Counted from the first letter of the stretch, positions 8,992 through 19,913 are shown. The stretch: 64,000 bases of DNA from Streptomyces sp. 1-11 (GCF_007176755.1 NZ_BJTV01000014.1:62001-126000); one strand, 5' to 3'. Program-made: numbers and translations. Notes: generated from the letters alone by a model not told the origin.

Positions 8992-9013
8992 TCGATAACC
9001 CGTGTTAGCAGTG
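8992..9013 (-). promoter_or_regulatory. Near-palindromic site upstream of ATPase/HEPN-like/helicase operon
   Basis: Read on the minus strand the core is GCTAACACGGGTTATC, preceded by CACT. The same layout, CACTG-x-TAAC-x-CG-xx-TTATC, recurs at 19193-19214 upstream of the restriction operon (17 of 22 positions identical, aligned by eye). Each site lies about 130 nt upstream of the first start codon of its operon. It overlaps the stop codon of the anti-sigma-like gene. It could be a shared promoter or an operator; which protein reads it is unknown. Confidence 0.5.
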
Positions 9014-9541
9014 CCGTTGACTCTGTGATGCCGGGAATACGTACTCCGCCCAGACGGTCTTGCCCGGACCGTCCGGGCGCGGGTGCCAGTCCCAGCGGGC
9101 GGCGAGCTGCGATACGAGAAGCAGTCCCCGGCCGGCCTCTTCCTCGGTGTCGGCTGCGCCCTGCGGAACGGCGGGGCGACGGGGAAGGCGTTCGCCGCGG
9201 GTGTCGGTGACCTCGACACGCAGGACGCGGTCGTGGGGCGGGGCGTGGAGGCGCAGGTGGAAGTCCCGGCCAGGGACGTGTCCGTGCCGCACGGCGTTCG
9301 CGGTGAGCTCAGCGACGATCAGTACGACCGCGTCGTGCGCGTCGGTGCCGTACGGGATCCCCCACCCATCCAGGCGGACGGCGGCCAGGCGGCGGGCGAG
9401 GCGGGCTCCACGGGGTGTGGAGGTGAAGCGCATCTCGAAGGTGTGCTCCGGGGGCGAGGTGCCGGGGGCGCCGGGGCTTAACAGGGCGTGCGGGATGGTG
9501 GGTTGGGTGGTGGCGGTGCGATTGATGGGTTTTGCCGTCAT
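9005..9541 (-). CDS. ATP-binding protein, RsbW-type anti-sigma/HATPase fold
   Basis: A protein of about 178 residues with a single HATPase_c domain: N-box ELTANAVRHG, a D-box region VEVTDTRGE, and G-box GRGLLLVSQLAARW. These are the marks of the small serine-kinase-like anti-sigma family (RsbW/SpoIIAB) that abounds in Streptomyces. Members of this subclass lie beside DUF5753 and DUF397 genes (the whiJ type of cluster), as here, divergent from the XRE gene. The ATG at 9541 was chosen because residues before it are low complexity; a GTG nine bases upstream is an alternative. The partner and any kinase activity are unknown. Confidence 0.8.
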   Translation of the reverse strand: MTAKPINRTATTQPTIPHALLSPGAPGTSPPEHTFEMRFTSTPRGARLARRLAAVRLDGWGIPYGTDAHDAVVLIVAELTANAVRHGHVPGRDFHLRLHAPPHDRVLRVEVTDTRGERLPRRPAVPQGAADTEEEAGRGLLLVSQLAARWDWHPRPDGPGKTVWAEYVFPASQSQRHC

Positions 9542-9684
9542 GCCGATCACGGTGCCGTCGGTCGCGTAGCGTGACCAGCGGTGACGCAGTGACAGAGCGC
9601 GACTGTACGCGCGGTGTCGGGGGGCGTAGGCGCTGTGCGCCGTAACGGCGTTCCTTGCGGGGGCGTTGGGTCGAGGAGGCGGTG

Positions 9685-10587
9685 ATGGCGGACATGGCGG
9701 AGCGCGAGGACGCGGGGACCGGGCCGGTCGTGAGTCTCGGGGACGGCTGGGACAACGACGACGCGGCCGGGCGGCGCCCGGAGGACGAGGCCGGGCGCGG
9801 GGTCGTGGTCGCGTTCGGGCAGACCCTGAAGACGCTACGGCTGCGGGAGGGCCTGGAGCGCGAGGAGTTCGGGAGACGGCTCGGCTACTCGGCGTCCACG
9901 GTCGCGGCGTTCGAGCAGGGGCGGAGGATCCCGTCACCCCGGACGATCGAGCGGGCCGATGAGGTGCTGGGGGCGGGCGGGTTGCTGTGCCTGTGGAAGG
10001 ACCAGGTGGAGCGGGCTCAGTATCCGGTGTTCTTCCAGGGGATGGCGGTGCTGGAGAAGGAGGCCATGGAGCTGCTTGCCTTTGACACCCTTGTGGTCAA
10101 CGGCCTGCTTCAGACTCAGGAATACATGCGGGCGCTGCTCACCATGCGACGCCCACCCCTCAAGCAGGACACCATCGAGCAACGCGTGACCGCGCGACTG
10201 GCCCGGCAGGACATTCTTGGCAGGGAGCCCGCACCGTTGCTGAGCTTCGTGATGGACGAATCGGTGCTACGGCGTCGCTACGGAGGAACGGACGTACAGC
10301 GGGGGCAATTGGAACATCTTCTCCTCATCGGGCAAGAGCGCAACGTTCAGTTGCAAGTCATGCCACTGAGTTGCGAGGAGAGCGCAGGCGTGGACGGACC
10401 ATTCACCGTCGTCATCCGCCAGGACGGCAAGCAGTTCGTGTACGCCGAAGCACAGGGATCCAGCGCACTCGAAACGGAGCCTGCACGCGCTGCTGTCGCC
10501 GCTGCGCGCTATGGGATTATCCGATCACAAGCTCTCACTCCGCGAGAGTCGATGGCGTTCGTCGAAGGGTTACTGGGATCGCTATGA
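9685..10587 (+). CDS. XRE-family regulator with DUF5753 (WhiJ-like)
   Basis: A 300-residue protein. A helix-turn-helix lies at about 45-100 (GQTLKTLRLREGLEREEF then LGYSASTVAAFEQGRRIPS). It is followed by the DUF5753 domain (about 110-295), beginning with a WKDQVE...ARYPVFFQG-type sequence and containing VVNGLLQTQEYMRALL. The ATG at 9685 follows GAGGAGG by 5 nt. The family includes WhiJ, a repressor of development that works with a DUF397 partner. The stop overlaps the DUF397 start (ATGA), so the two are co-translated. Its position between two defence operons makes it a candidate regulator of them, which is inference only. Confidence 0.9.
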   Translation: MADMAEREDAGTGPVVSLGDGWDNDDAAGRRPEDEAGRGVVVAFGQTLKTLRLREGLEREEFGRRLGYSASTVAAFEQGRRIPSPRTIERADEVLGAGGLLCLWKDQVERAQYPVFFQGMAVLEKEAMELLAFDTLVVNGLLQTQEYMRALLTMRRPPLKQDTIEQRVTARLARQDILGREPAPLLSFVMDESVLRRRYGGTDVQRGQLEHLLLIGQERNVQLQVMPLSCEESAGVDGPFTVVIRQDGKQFVYAEAQGSSALETEPARAAVAAARYGIIRSQALTPRESMAFVEGLLGSL

Positions 10588-10799
10588 ACAACGCTGAGTC
10601 CTCGACCGTCGCTACTGGTCTCCTCTGGTTCAAGAGCAGCTACAGCGGAGCCGAAGGTGGGCAGTGCGTAGAGGTCGCCGCTGCTCCGGCAGTCGTGTGC
10701 GTGCGTGACTCCAAGGCCGTTGCCGGGCCCACACTGACAATCTCGCGTGAGGCGTGGGCGGGGTTCGTCGGACTGGTCTCATCGGAGCGGTGCGTCTGA
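10584..10799 (+). CDS. DUF397 small protein
   Basis: A 71-residue DUF397 protein with the family hallmark WFKSSYSGAEGGQCVEVA near the N-terminus, VCVRDSK in the middle and an AWAGFV segment near the end. These small proteins are encoded directly after WhiJ-like XRE/DUF5753 regulators and are thought to modulate them. Translation is coupled to the regulator by an ATGA overlap. It is the normal length for the family and nothing is broken. Confidence 0.93.
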   Translation: MNNAESSTVATGLLWFKSSYSGAEGGQCVEVAAAPAVVCVRDSKAVAGPTLTISREAWAGFVGLVSSERCV

Positions 10800-10810
10800 C
10801 GCTCGTACGG

Positions 10811-10855
10811 ACGTGAGAGCCCTGTCAATTCTCTCGAACGGCAGGGCTCTCACGT
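10811..10855. terminator. Bidirectional terminator between DUF397 gene and hsdR
   Basis: A 14-bp perfect stem, ACGTGAGAGCCCTG with its complement, separated by a 17-nt loop. It lies 12 nt after the DUF397 stop and 15 nt from the hsdR stop, so it serves both convergent units. Confidence 0.88.
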
Positions 10856-10869
10856 CGGCGAAGGCCTTT

Positions 10870-13800
10870 TCAGTCCTCCGGCACCCCGTTCACGGACCAC
10901 TCGTTGGCGAAGTGCTCCATCTGGCGGAGGACCAGGTCGATGGCCTCTTTCTGCTGGTCCGGCGGGTACTTGTTGCGGGCCAGGAGGCGTTTGATGGTGC
11001 TGCGCAGGCGGGCGCGGACGGACTCGCGGGCGATCCAGTCGGGCTTGAGCTGACGGCGGACCTCGGTGACGAGTTCACGGGCGATGCCGGCCAGGACCTC
11101 GTCGCCCATGAGCGAGCGGGCCGTGCCGTGGTCGGCGACGGCGTCGTAGAAGGCGAGCTCACGCCAGTTCAGCGGCGGTTCGAACTTCTCGCCGCGCCGG
11201 GCATCGGCAGCGACCTCCTTGGCCATCTCCACCAGCTTCGCGATGAGTTCGGCGCTGGTGTACTGCTGGCGCATGTACCGCACCATCAGGTCCTGGAGGC
11301 GCTCGGAGAACGTGGTCTGCCGGACGATGTTGTGCCGGGTGACCTCGCGCATCTTCCGCTCGACGAGCCGCCGCAGCGCCTCGGCCGCCAGGTGCGGGGT
11401 GTCGCTGTTCTGGAGCTGGGCGACGAGGGCGTCGTTCAGGTGGGTCAGGTCGGCGGTTTCAAGGCCCGCCTCGGCGAACAGGTCCGTCACACCGCCCGTC
11501 TCCACGACCGACGAGGTGAGCTGGGCGAGGTACAGCTCGACGTCGCGGGCCACCGGGAGGCCGCGTGCCTCCCGCTCCATGGCGTCCAGCTTGGCCATGT
11601 AGGCGCGGACCTCGGCGAAGAACTGAATGTGCCGCTTCCACGCGGGCCGGCCGGCGAAGCGGTCTCCCACGTCCTTCGAGCTGCCGGCCAGGGCCCAGAA
11701 CCGCTCCAGGCGGTAGGCGTGGTCGCGGAAGCGGCGGCCCAGGGTCTGGCGCGGGTCGTCGAGCAGGTCGGGGTTGTTGCCGGTGGTGCGGGGGTCGCGC
11801 AGGTAGTTGGCCGTCTTCAGGGCCGCGTCGACGAACGCGCGGGGGCCGGGGCGGTCGAGCAGGGGCTCCCAGGCGAAGCCGCGCAGGGTGCCGGTGAGGA
11901 CGTCGTACTCGTTGCGCAGCTCGTCCAGCGCGCGCTCGACGTCCTGGCCCAGAGTGCGGTCGCGCTGGTCCGCCTCGGTGTACTCGGCGATGGCCTTCTG
12001 GAGGTTCTCCGTCAGCGGGGCGTAGCCGACGAGGAGGCCGTCCTCCTTGCCGCGAAAACGGCGGTTGACGCGGGCCAGGGCCTGCATCAGGTTGGCGCCC
12101 TTGAGCGGCCGGTCCAGGTACATGGTGTGGATCGGCGGGGCGTCGAAGCCGGTCAGCAGCATGTTGTTGACGATGAGCAGTTCCAGCTCGTCGTCGGGGT
12201 CCTTGGCCCGGTTGATGACCGACTTGCGGCGGCTGTCGGTCAGGGCGTGAGCGAGCAGCGCGTCGCTGTCCTTGCGGGTGTTCGAAGAGAAGACGATCTT
12301 CATCGTTCCCTTGTCGAACTCGTCGCTGTGCCACTCGGGCCGCAGCTCGCGCAGGGCGTCGTAGACGCGTACGCAGATCTCGCGGGTAGCGCACACCACC
12401 ATGGCCTTGCCGGGCGCCCCGCCCGACTCGGAGGCGCCGACGAACGGCTGCATGCGCTCCCGGCGGGCCTCCCAGTGCTCCACCAGGTCGGCGGCGAGAT
12501 CCCTTATCCGGGCCGGCGCGCCGTACATCGCGTTCATCGTCGCCACGGCCTGCTCGACGCGGCGGCGCTCGGTGTCGTCGAGGCCGTCGGTGATGCGGTC
12601 GGCCTCTTCGTCGATGGTGTTCGGGTCGACGTCGCGGTCCAGGACGAGCTGGATCACGCGGCTCTCGTGGTAGACCTTCACGGTCGCGCCGTCGTCGGCG
12701 GCCCGCTTGAGGTCGTACACGTCGATGTAGTCGCCGAACACCTCGCGGGTGTTGCGGTCGGCCTCGGAGATCGGCGTGCCGGTGAACGCGAGCAGGGTGG
12801 CGTGCGGGAGCGCGTCGCGCAGGTGGCGGGCGAGGCCGTTGAGGTCGTCGTAATGACTGCGGTGGCCCTCGTCGACGACCACGACGATGTTCCGGCGGTC
12901 GGAGAGCATCGGGTGGTCGGTGCCCGACTCCCGCTCCTCCTTGGTCTTGCCGAACTTCTGGAGCGTGGTGAAGAGGATCCCTCCCGTCCTCTTCGCCGCG
13001 AGCTCCTCTCGGAGTTCGGCGCGGGTGACGACCTGCTTGGGCGTCTCCGGGAGGATCTCGCTCTCCTGGAAGGTCGAGTAGAGCTGGTCGTCGAGGTCCG
13101 TGCGGTCGGTGACGACCACCACGGTGGGGTTCAGCAGGGCCGGATCCCGCATCACCAGGGTGGTGGTGAGGACCATTTCCTCCGACTTGCCGGAACCCTG
13201 GGTGTGCCAGACGACGCCGGCCTTGCCGTCACTGGCGGCGGCCGTACGGACAGCCTCGGCGGCGCGGGTCACCGCATGGTACTGGTGCGGTTTCGCGATC
13301 CGCTTCATCCGCTTCGACGGGACGAAGTTGACGAACGACTGGGCCAGTTCGAGGAAGCGGGGCTGGTTGAACAGGCCGTGGATCGCCAGGTTCTGTCCCG
13401 ACTCCGCGAACCCGTCCGCGGTCAGCGGGTCGACGCGGGCGCCGAACTCGTCCGTGTTCCAGGGGGCGAAGTGCTCGTACGGGGTGAACGGCGTGCCGTA
13501 CTTCGCGGTGATGCCGTCGGAGAGCAGGACGATCGCGTTGTGGCGGAAGGCGGTCGGGAACTCCTCGACGTACCGCGCCACCTGGGCGTGGGCCGTCTGG
13601 AGCGTCGCGTCCTCGTCGCCGGCGCGCTTCAGCTCCACGACGGCGAGGGGCAGGCCGTTGACGTACAGGACGACGTCGAAGCGGCGGTTTCTGTCGCCGT
13701 CGATCACCGTGACCTGGTTCAGGGCGCGGTAGGTGTTCGCGTCCGGATCGGCCAGGTCGACAAGGCGGATCGTGGGGTTGTGCTCGGCGCCGAAGGAGTC

Positions 13801-14148
13801 GGTGTAGGTGACCGAGCGTATGCCAGAGGTGAGGTGGCGGTGGGCGGCCCGGTTCTCCTCGTAGGTGTCTTGAGAGCCAGGGGTGGCGGCGGTCGTCAAG
13901 GCTTCGTGCACGGCGTCCGGGGGCAGCTCTGGGTTCAGACGCTCGATCGCCTCCCGAAGGTCCGGGTAGAGGATCAGGTCGTCCCAGGACTTCCGGTGCC
14001 CGGAGCCGGGCGCGAACTCGTTACCGGAGGCCGGCAGCCAGTCCAACTCCGCTAGCTCGTCGAGAGCGAGCAGCTCCCAGTCTGCTTCGGTGGGGCGGCG
14101 GTGGGTTCTGTCATCGGGATCGTCTCCGTCGTGGTGCGTCACCGTCAT
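10870..14148 (-). CDS. hsdR: Type I restriction enzyme, R (endonuclease/translocase) subunit
   Basis: A 1092-residue HsdR. The N-terminal PD-(D/E)XK nuclease shows RFDVVLYVNGLPLAVVELKRA-like residues (D...ELK) near 170-190. Walker A is HTQGSGKSEEM (Lys near 321). A DEAD-like VVVDEGHRSHY and late motifs such as GFDAPPIHTMYLDRPL and QALARVNRRFRGK complete the superfamily 2 translocase. The C-terminus is the helical HsdS/M-binding part. HsdR pulls DNA past the bound HsdM/HsdS complex and cuts at a distance. The ATG at 14148 overlaps the hsdS stop (ATGA). It is the last gene of the operon and intact. Confidence 0.96.
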   Translation of the reverse strand: MTVTHHDGDDPDDRTHRRPTEADWELLALDELAELDWLPASGNEFAPGSGHRKSWDDLILYPDLREAIERLNPELPPDAVHEALTTAATPGSQDTYEENRAAHRHLTSGIRSVTYTDSFGAEHNPTIRLVDLADPDANTYRALNQVTVIDGDRNRRFDVVLYVNGLPLAVVELKRAGDEDATLQTAHAQVARYVEEFPTAFRHNAIVLLSDGITAKYGTPFTPYEHFAPWNTDEFGARVDPLTADGFAESGQNLAIHGLFNQPRFLELAQSFVNFVPSKRMKRIAKPHQYHAVTRAAEAVRTAAASDGKAGVVWHTQGSGKSEEMVLTTTLVMRDPALLNPTVVVVTDRTDLDDQLYSTFQESEILPETPKQVVTRAELREELAAKRTGGILFTTLQKFGKTKEERESGTDHPMLSDRRNIVVVVDEGHRSHYDDLNGLARHLRDALPHATLLAFTGTPISEADRNTREVFGDYIDVYDLKRAADDGATVKVYHESRVIQLVLDRDVDPNTIDEEADRITDGLDDTERRRVEQAVATMNAMYGAPARIRDLAADLVEHWEARRERMQPFVGASESGGAPGKAMVVCATREICVRVYDALRELRPEWHSDEFDKGTMKIVFSSNTRKDSDALLAHALTDSRRKSVINRAKDPDDELELLIVNNMLLTGFDAPPIHTMYLDRPLKGANLMQALARVNRRFRGKEDGLLVGYAPLTENLQKAIAEYTEADQRDRTLGQDVERALDELRNEYDVLTGTLRGFAWEPLLDRPGPRAFVDAALKTANYLRDPRTTGNNPDLLDDPRQTLGRRFRDHAYRLERFWALAGSSKDVGDRFAGRPAWKRHIQFFAEVRAYMAKLDAMEREARGLPVARDVELYLAQLTSSVVETGGVTDLFAEAGLETADLTHLNDALVAQLQNSDTPHLAAEALRRLVERKMREVTRHNIVRQTTFSERLQDLMVRYMRQQYTSAELIAKLVEMAKEVAADARRGEKFEPPLNWRELAFYDAVADHGTARSLMGDEVLAGIARELVTEVRRQLKPDWIARESVRARLRSTIKRLLARNKYPPDQQKEAIDLVLRQMEHFANEWSVNGVPED

Positions 14149-15276
14149 GTGGCGTCCTCAACAATCTTCTCGGCGTCCTTGACGCGGAGGCGGCCGGACA
14201 TGAGTTGGGGGAGGAGGGTGTCGCGGAGAGTGGCGAGAGTGCGGCTCTCAACTTCGGTAGCGGTAGCACGCTTGAAGAGCGGTCGCACCGTATCAGCAAG
14301 CGCCAGGCGGACATCTACCTCTGGAACGTTAATTTCACACTGCAGCGCCGTTTCTCTATTAAGGCCAGGCACAGCAGAATCACCCACAAGCCTTGGGAGA
14401 CCAGCATTCTCAAGGATCAAGAAAGCTACTTCCGGCGACATTTCTGCATGCTTCAGCGACGCATAGAAGGCAGTATCGATGATCCAACAAGATTTTTCCG
14501 ACCATGATACCCATCCGGCATTTGCACCCTTGCGTCCAACGATCACCGTCGATCCGGACGAAAGGCTTGTATCATGCCAACCAACCTGGCCAGTACATCC
14601 ATAGACAGGAACATCGCCGTTGCGCCGATCAGGCTCACGCAGCGCCTTTCCGTACTTGAACTCAAAAAGGTCCCCTACGTGGATATTTTCAGTTCCTGAG
14701 GCAATCGCCTGCCGATAGTAAGCACGGGAGAGTTCGGAAGATATGGCCGCGATTCGCTCATTGACAGAGATCTTGTCATCCAGCGCCCCGAGCAGTGCCG
14801 ATATGGCTCGCTGATCCTCCCTCGATGGGCAGACGAAGCTAAACTCCTTGATCTGATCCGAGCTGATATGTGGAACTGCGGTTCCTGTCTGCACCCCCTG
14901 TACATAGTTACTGAACGGCTTACCGCTGATCACGTATGCGAGGAATCGCTGCTCCAGTGGTTCCCTCGCTCGAAGTCGCGCTACTCGCTGCACAAGTAGG
15001 CACGGAAGGTCGGTTTCGCGCACCTCTGCCCACTTCAACCCGGAGGAGATCCATGGGCGATCCATGGCGAGGATTGTGTCGCCATCATGCAGGGCGTAAT
15101 GCTCGAAGTCTGCAATGTTTTCCTTCGGCCAGTGCTTGGCGCTATCCCAGCGAAGAGTCCCGTGCCCGATGTTGTCGCCCCGCAAGAGTCTCACCCCTTG
15201 TGACGCTCCAACGAACTCAGCGCTCTTGAAGGGAAAACCCGTAACAAGTTCGACAACATCCCCCAATCGCGTCAGC

Positions 15277-15284
<8 letters not shown>
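14145..15284 (-). CDS. hsdS: Type I restriction-modification specificity subunit
   Basis: A 379-residue HsdS with two target-recognition domains. The first (1-150) starts LGDVVELVTGFPFKS. It is followed by a helical spacer with REDQRAISALLGALDDKI. The second (about 200-330) contains VPVYGCTGQVGWHD and ends with the spacer-like ALADTVRPLFKRA and LLPQLMSGRLRV. The pair sets the bipartite DNA target. Start is GTG at 15284, overlapping the hsdM stop by 8 nt. Base composition is clearly lower in G+C than the neighbours, with AT-rich runs at 14270-14580 and 14650-14900, as expected for recognition domains exchanged by recombination. Confidence 0.95.
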
Positions 15285-16896
<1,612 letters not shown>

Positions 16897-16913
16897 CGGG
16901 TGAACCGTCTCCT

Positions 16914-19064
16914 TCAGTGGACGTCGGTGTTCGGGAGGTGCTGGATGGTGAGCGTGCCGTCGGCCATGCCGGCCGCCATCACGCGGGCGAGGTCGTCCAG
17001 CGCGGCGGTCTGCTCGCGCAGCAGGGCCGCCCGGAACTCGATCTCGGCGAGGACGGCCTCGTAGCGGTCGGCCTCGGCACGGCTCAGGTCGGGGACGACG
17101 AGGTCCTCGATGCTGCGGGAGGCGCGCACCGCTCCGCCGGCGCGGGCGTGCTCGGCCGCCGCCGCGCGCAGCAGCGCGGCCAGCACCCGGGGCCGCAGCG
17201 GCGGGTCGGCATCGGGGTGGACGCGCAGGATCCGGGCCGGGGCGGCGACCAGGGAGAGGCCCTCCGTGTCGACGTGGACGCCGAAGCGCGGGTGAGCGGT
17301 GACCACGAGGTCGCCCGGCTCGGTGAACTGGGCGTGCTCGTAAGCGGTGAGCAGTAAACCGCGATCGATGCGGCGGCCGCCGATGCGGGCCGTGCCGAGG
17401 ACCTCCTCCGGGGTGAGGACCGTGTAGTGGCCCTCGGAAGTGAGGTGTGCGGGGTCGAAGCGGTGGCCGGGGCGGCGGCGCAGTCGGCGGGTGCGCAGGA
17501 GCCGGTCGACGGTGGTGCGGCGTACCGGCTGGTCCTCTGGGCGCAGCTCCGCCTGGGCGTCCAGCCGGAGTTCGCGGGTGCGGCCGCGCTCCTGAAGGTC
17601 GCTCAGGTGGCCCTGCAGATCGGCGATGATCGCCGGGCGTTCGACGACGGTGCGGGTGTGGCGGGAGGCGAGCGTGCGGTGCTGCGGAGTGAGAGCGGCG
17701 CCGGGGGCGTCGTCGAGGTCGGTGCCGCGGACGATGGCGGCTTGGCGCGGTTCGTGACGCGGGTCGGGCGTCCAGCCGGAGGCGCGCCAGATGGCGATGT
17801 CCTCGGCGAGGGTGTCGAGGACGGGTTCGCTGAGGGGCTGGGAGGAGTAGTCGGCGAGGAGGACGAGGCCGGTGCGCTGCTCCTCCCGCACTCGAGCGAG
17901 GACCCAGATGGCCGTGCGGTAGCCGGGGCGGTAGGCGTAGGCGCCGTCGGGCAGGCTGATCGCGGCCTTCAGCAGGCCGGGCTTCAGGAAGGAGCGGCGC
18001 AGCCGGTCGGCGTCGCCGTGCCGGGCGAGCGGGCCGGTGAGGACGTCGGCGGGGCCGAGGACGACGGCGGTGGAGCCGGTGTCGAGGTAGTCGGTGAGGG
18101 CAGCGACCTGGTCCAGGACGGCCTTGGGGTCGCGGGTCTCGGCGGCCTCGTAGGGCAGGGCGCAGACGAGGAGGTTCGGGTAGCCCCACTCGTCGGCGGT
18201 CAGTTCCTCGCCGTCGGCGACGTCCAGTCGGAACTCGTACACCCCGCGTACCAGCATCCGCCGGCGCACGAGCCGCACACGGGCCGGGTCGGGGTCGGCG
18301 GCGAGGTGGATGTGGCCCGAGTCCTCGGCCGCGCGGTCGTGGAGGGCGGCCAGGAGGTCGCCGGTGCGGGCGTGCGGGACGGCGACGACCGCGCCCTCGT
18401 CGAGGGTGTCGACGCCGGAGAGGGCGGCGAGGGCGCGGACCACGGCCGGGACGGGCTCGTCGGCGGCCAGGTCGCGGGAGCCGAGGCGGTGGCGGGCCTG
18501 GAGGATCCAGTCGAAGGCCTCGGCGGGGTTGTAGGCGGCGTCGATCAGCTCGTCGGCCAGGTGGGCGAGGGCCGGGCCTGTGCGGTCCGGGTCGGGAAGG
18601 GCTCGCAGCTCGGAGACGAGGAAGCGGTCGTCCGGGTCGAGTTCGGCGGCCCGCTCCAGGGTGGTGTCCCAGGGGCGGCCGTCGGCGGCGGGGGCGTCGA
18701 GCTGCTGATGGAGGCAGACCAGGGCGGTCAGGGCGCCGATCAGGACGGGCGCCGGCAGGGACGGGGTGCGCCAGGCGGCCAGGGTGTACAGGGCCAGCTC
18801 GGCGCGGAGCCGACGGGGGTCGGTGTTGCCGCGGCGGGTCGAGGCGAGCCAGTCGACGACCGCACGGGCGTCGAACAGGGGACGCCCGTCCTCCTGCGTG
18901 ACCGGGGCGGGAAAGTCGGCGTGGCGGCGGGCCCAGGTGGTGGGCACCGGGCGCTTGACCTGCGCGAGTGCGGCGATCTCGGCATACGTCATCCGCCAGG
19001 CAGGGGTTTCGGGCAGGATGGGCGACGTCTGTGAGGGTGCCGGAACGGCGGTGTACGTCGTCAA
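16914..19064 (-). CDS. Degenerate N6-methyltransferase-like protein heading the restriction operon
   Basis: A protein of about 716 residues. An N-terminal winged-helix-like region contains MTYAEIAALAQVKRPVPTTW. A methyltransferase-like middle part resembles HsdM in layout, but the S-adenosylmethionine loop reads VPHARTGDLL and the catalytic NPPF/Y position reads CALPYE, so key residues are missing. The C-terminus (about 520-716) resembles an HsdS half: a recognition-like part, then a helical stretch ending ALDDLARVMAAGMADG. The TTG at 19064 follows GAGAGGGGGG; the ATG at 18992 is an alternative. It lies 17 nt before hsdM. Probably a non-catalytic DNA-binding or accessory subunit; function unproven. 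Confidence 0.8.
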   Translation of the reverse strand: MTTYTAVPAPSQTSPILPETPAWRMTYAEIAALAQVKRPVPTTWARRHADFPAPVTQEDGRPLFDARAVVDWLASTRRGNTDPRRLRAELALYTLAAWRTPSLPAPVLIGALTALVCLHQQLDAPAADGRPWDTTLERAAELDPDDRFLVSELRALPDPDRTGPALAHLADELIDAAYNPAEAFDWILQARHRLGSRDLAADEPVPAVVRALAALSGVDTLDEGAVVAVPHARTGDLLAALHDRAAEDSGHIHLAADPDPARVRLVRRRMLVRGVYEFRLDVADGEELTADEWGYPNLLVCALPYEAAETRDPKAVLDQVAALTDYLDTGSTAVVLGPADVLTGPLARHGDADRLRRSFLKPGLLKAAISLPDGAYAYRPGYRTAIWVLARVREEQRTGLVLLADYSSQPLSEPVLDTLAEDIAIWRASGWTPDPRHEPRQAAIVRGTDLDDAPGAALTPQHRTLASRHTRTVVERPAIIADLQGHLSDLQERGRTRELRLDAQAELRPEDQPVRRTTVDRLLRTRRLRRRPGHRFDPAHLTSEGHYTVLTPEEVLGTARIGGRRIDRGLLLTAYEHAQFTEPGDLVVTAHPRFGVHVDTEGLSLVAAPARILRVHPDADPPLRPRVLAALLRAAAAEHARAGGAVRASRSIEDLVVPDLSRAEADRYEAVLAEIEFRAALLREQTAALDDLARVMAAGMADGTLTIQHLPNTDVH

Positions 19065-19192
19065 CGGACGTGCCCCCCTCTCCCCTGGCGTCCTGAGGCC
19101 GGCGTTCACCGCCTCCGCGCTTCGCGGCCCGCCCCTCGGTGGGGCAGGCGTCAGCAATCTACAGCTGATCAAGGAAGCGTGGCACAGCCCGC

Positions 19193-19214
19193 TTGATAAT
19201 ACGGGTTATCAGTG
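19193..19214 (-). promoter_or_regulatory. Near-palindromic site upstream of the restriction operon
   Basis: Minus-strand core GATAACCCGTATTATC, flanked by CACT and AA, with GATAA/TTATC half sites. It is the counterpart of the site at 8992-9013 and lies 128 nt upstream of the TTG start at 19064. It lies between the restriction operon and the divergent exported-protein gene, so it could act on either. Confidence 0.5.
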
Positions 19215-19292
19215 GTCCCTAGCGACGTGATCCTGGACGGCGGGCACCTTGAGGTCGCCAAGCGCCGCAACGCCGACCGGAGGATCACCGCC

Positions 19293-19913
19293 ATGAGTCA
19301 CACGCCCTCGATGCCGCCCAGCAGCCCGCAGCCCTCCGGCGTCGGCGCCGGACCCGGCTGGAGCGCCGCGCCGCCGGTGCCGCCGGCCGGGGGCTGGCAG
19401 GTCCCCGCCGGCCCGCCCGCGGGACCGAAGCCGTCGCGCCGCAAGGCGTGGCTGACCCACGGCGCGACCGCGTTCGTCGCGCTCCTGGTCGGCGCCGGCA
19501 TCGGCGGCAGTGGGGAATCCGACGGTACGGGCGACTCCGCCGCTCCCGCCCCGAGTGTCACCGTCACCAAGACCGCGGCCCCTGCCCACGACAAGCCGAA
19601 GCCGAGGGTCACCGTCACGGCGAAGGTCACCGTCAAGCCGAAGCCGGCCAAGAAGCGCGGGCCTGCCACCACGGTCGAGGGCGAAGGCCAGTACCTCGTC
19701 GGGGAGGACATGCAGCCCGGGACGTACAAGACCGCCGGGCCCGACAAGGACAGCATCATCGAGAACTGCTACTGGGCCCGCACGAAGAACGCCTCCGGGG
19801 AGTTCGACGCGATCATCGCCAACGAGAACCTGCAGGGGCAGGGGCGCGTGACGGTCAACAAGGGCGAGTACTTCGAGAGCAAGGGCTGCCAGAAGTGGAC
19901 CAAGGTCGGCTGA
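19293..19913 (+). CDS. Single-span membrane-anchored exported protein, unknown function
   Basis: A 206-residue protein with a Pro/Ser/Gly-rich cytoplasmic N-terminus (1-45), a basic PSRRKAW stop followed by one short hydrophobic segment (about 53-68), and an exposed low-complexity Val/Thr/Lys/Pro linker. The C-terminal domain of about 75 residues has GQYLVGEDMQPGTYKT, NCYWAR and a cysteine near the end (SKGCQKW), suggesting one disulfide. This C-terminal domain type is common in Streptomyces exported proteins of unknown role. The ATG at 19293 follows GGAGG by 9 nt; an upstream reading to 19212 is in frame but lacks a ribosome-binding site. Confidence 0.8.
   Translation: MSHTPSMPPSSPQPSGVGAGPGWSAAPPVPPAGGWQVPAGPPAGPKPSRRKAWLTHGATAFVALLVGAGIGGSGESDGTGDSAAPAPSVTVTKTAAPAHDKPKPRVTVTAKVTVKPKPAKKRGPATTVEGEGQYLVGEDMQPGTYKTAGPDKDSIIENCYWARTKNASGEFDAIIANENLQGQGRVTVNKGEYFESKGCQKWTKVG

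Noticed and set aside
10747-14055. 1102-codon plus-strand frame
   Set aside because: It lies wholly antisense to hsdR, whose motifs are intact, and has the composition typical of GC-rich shadow frames.
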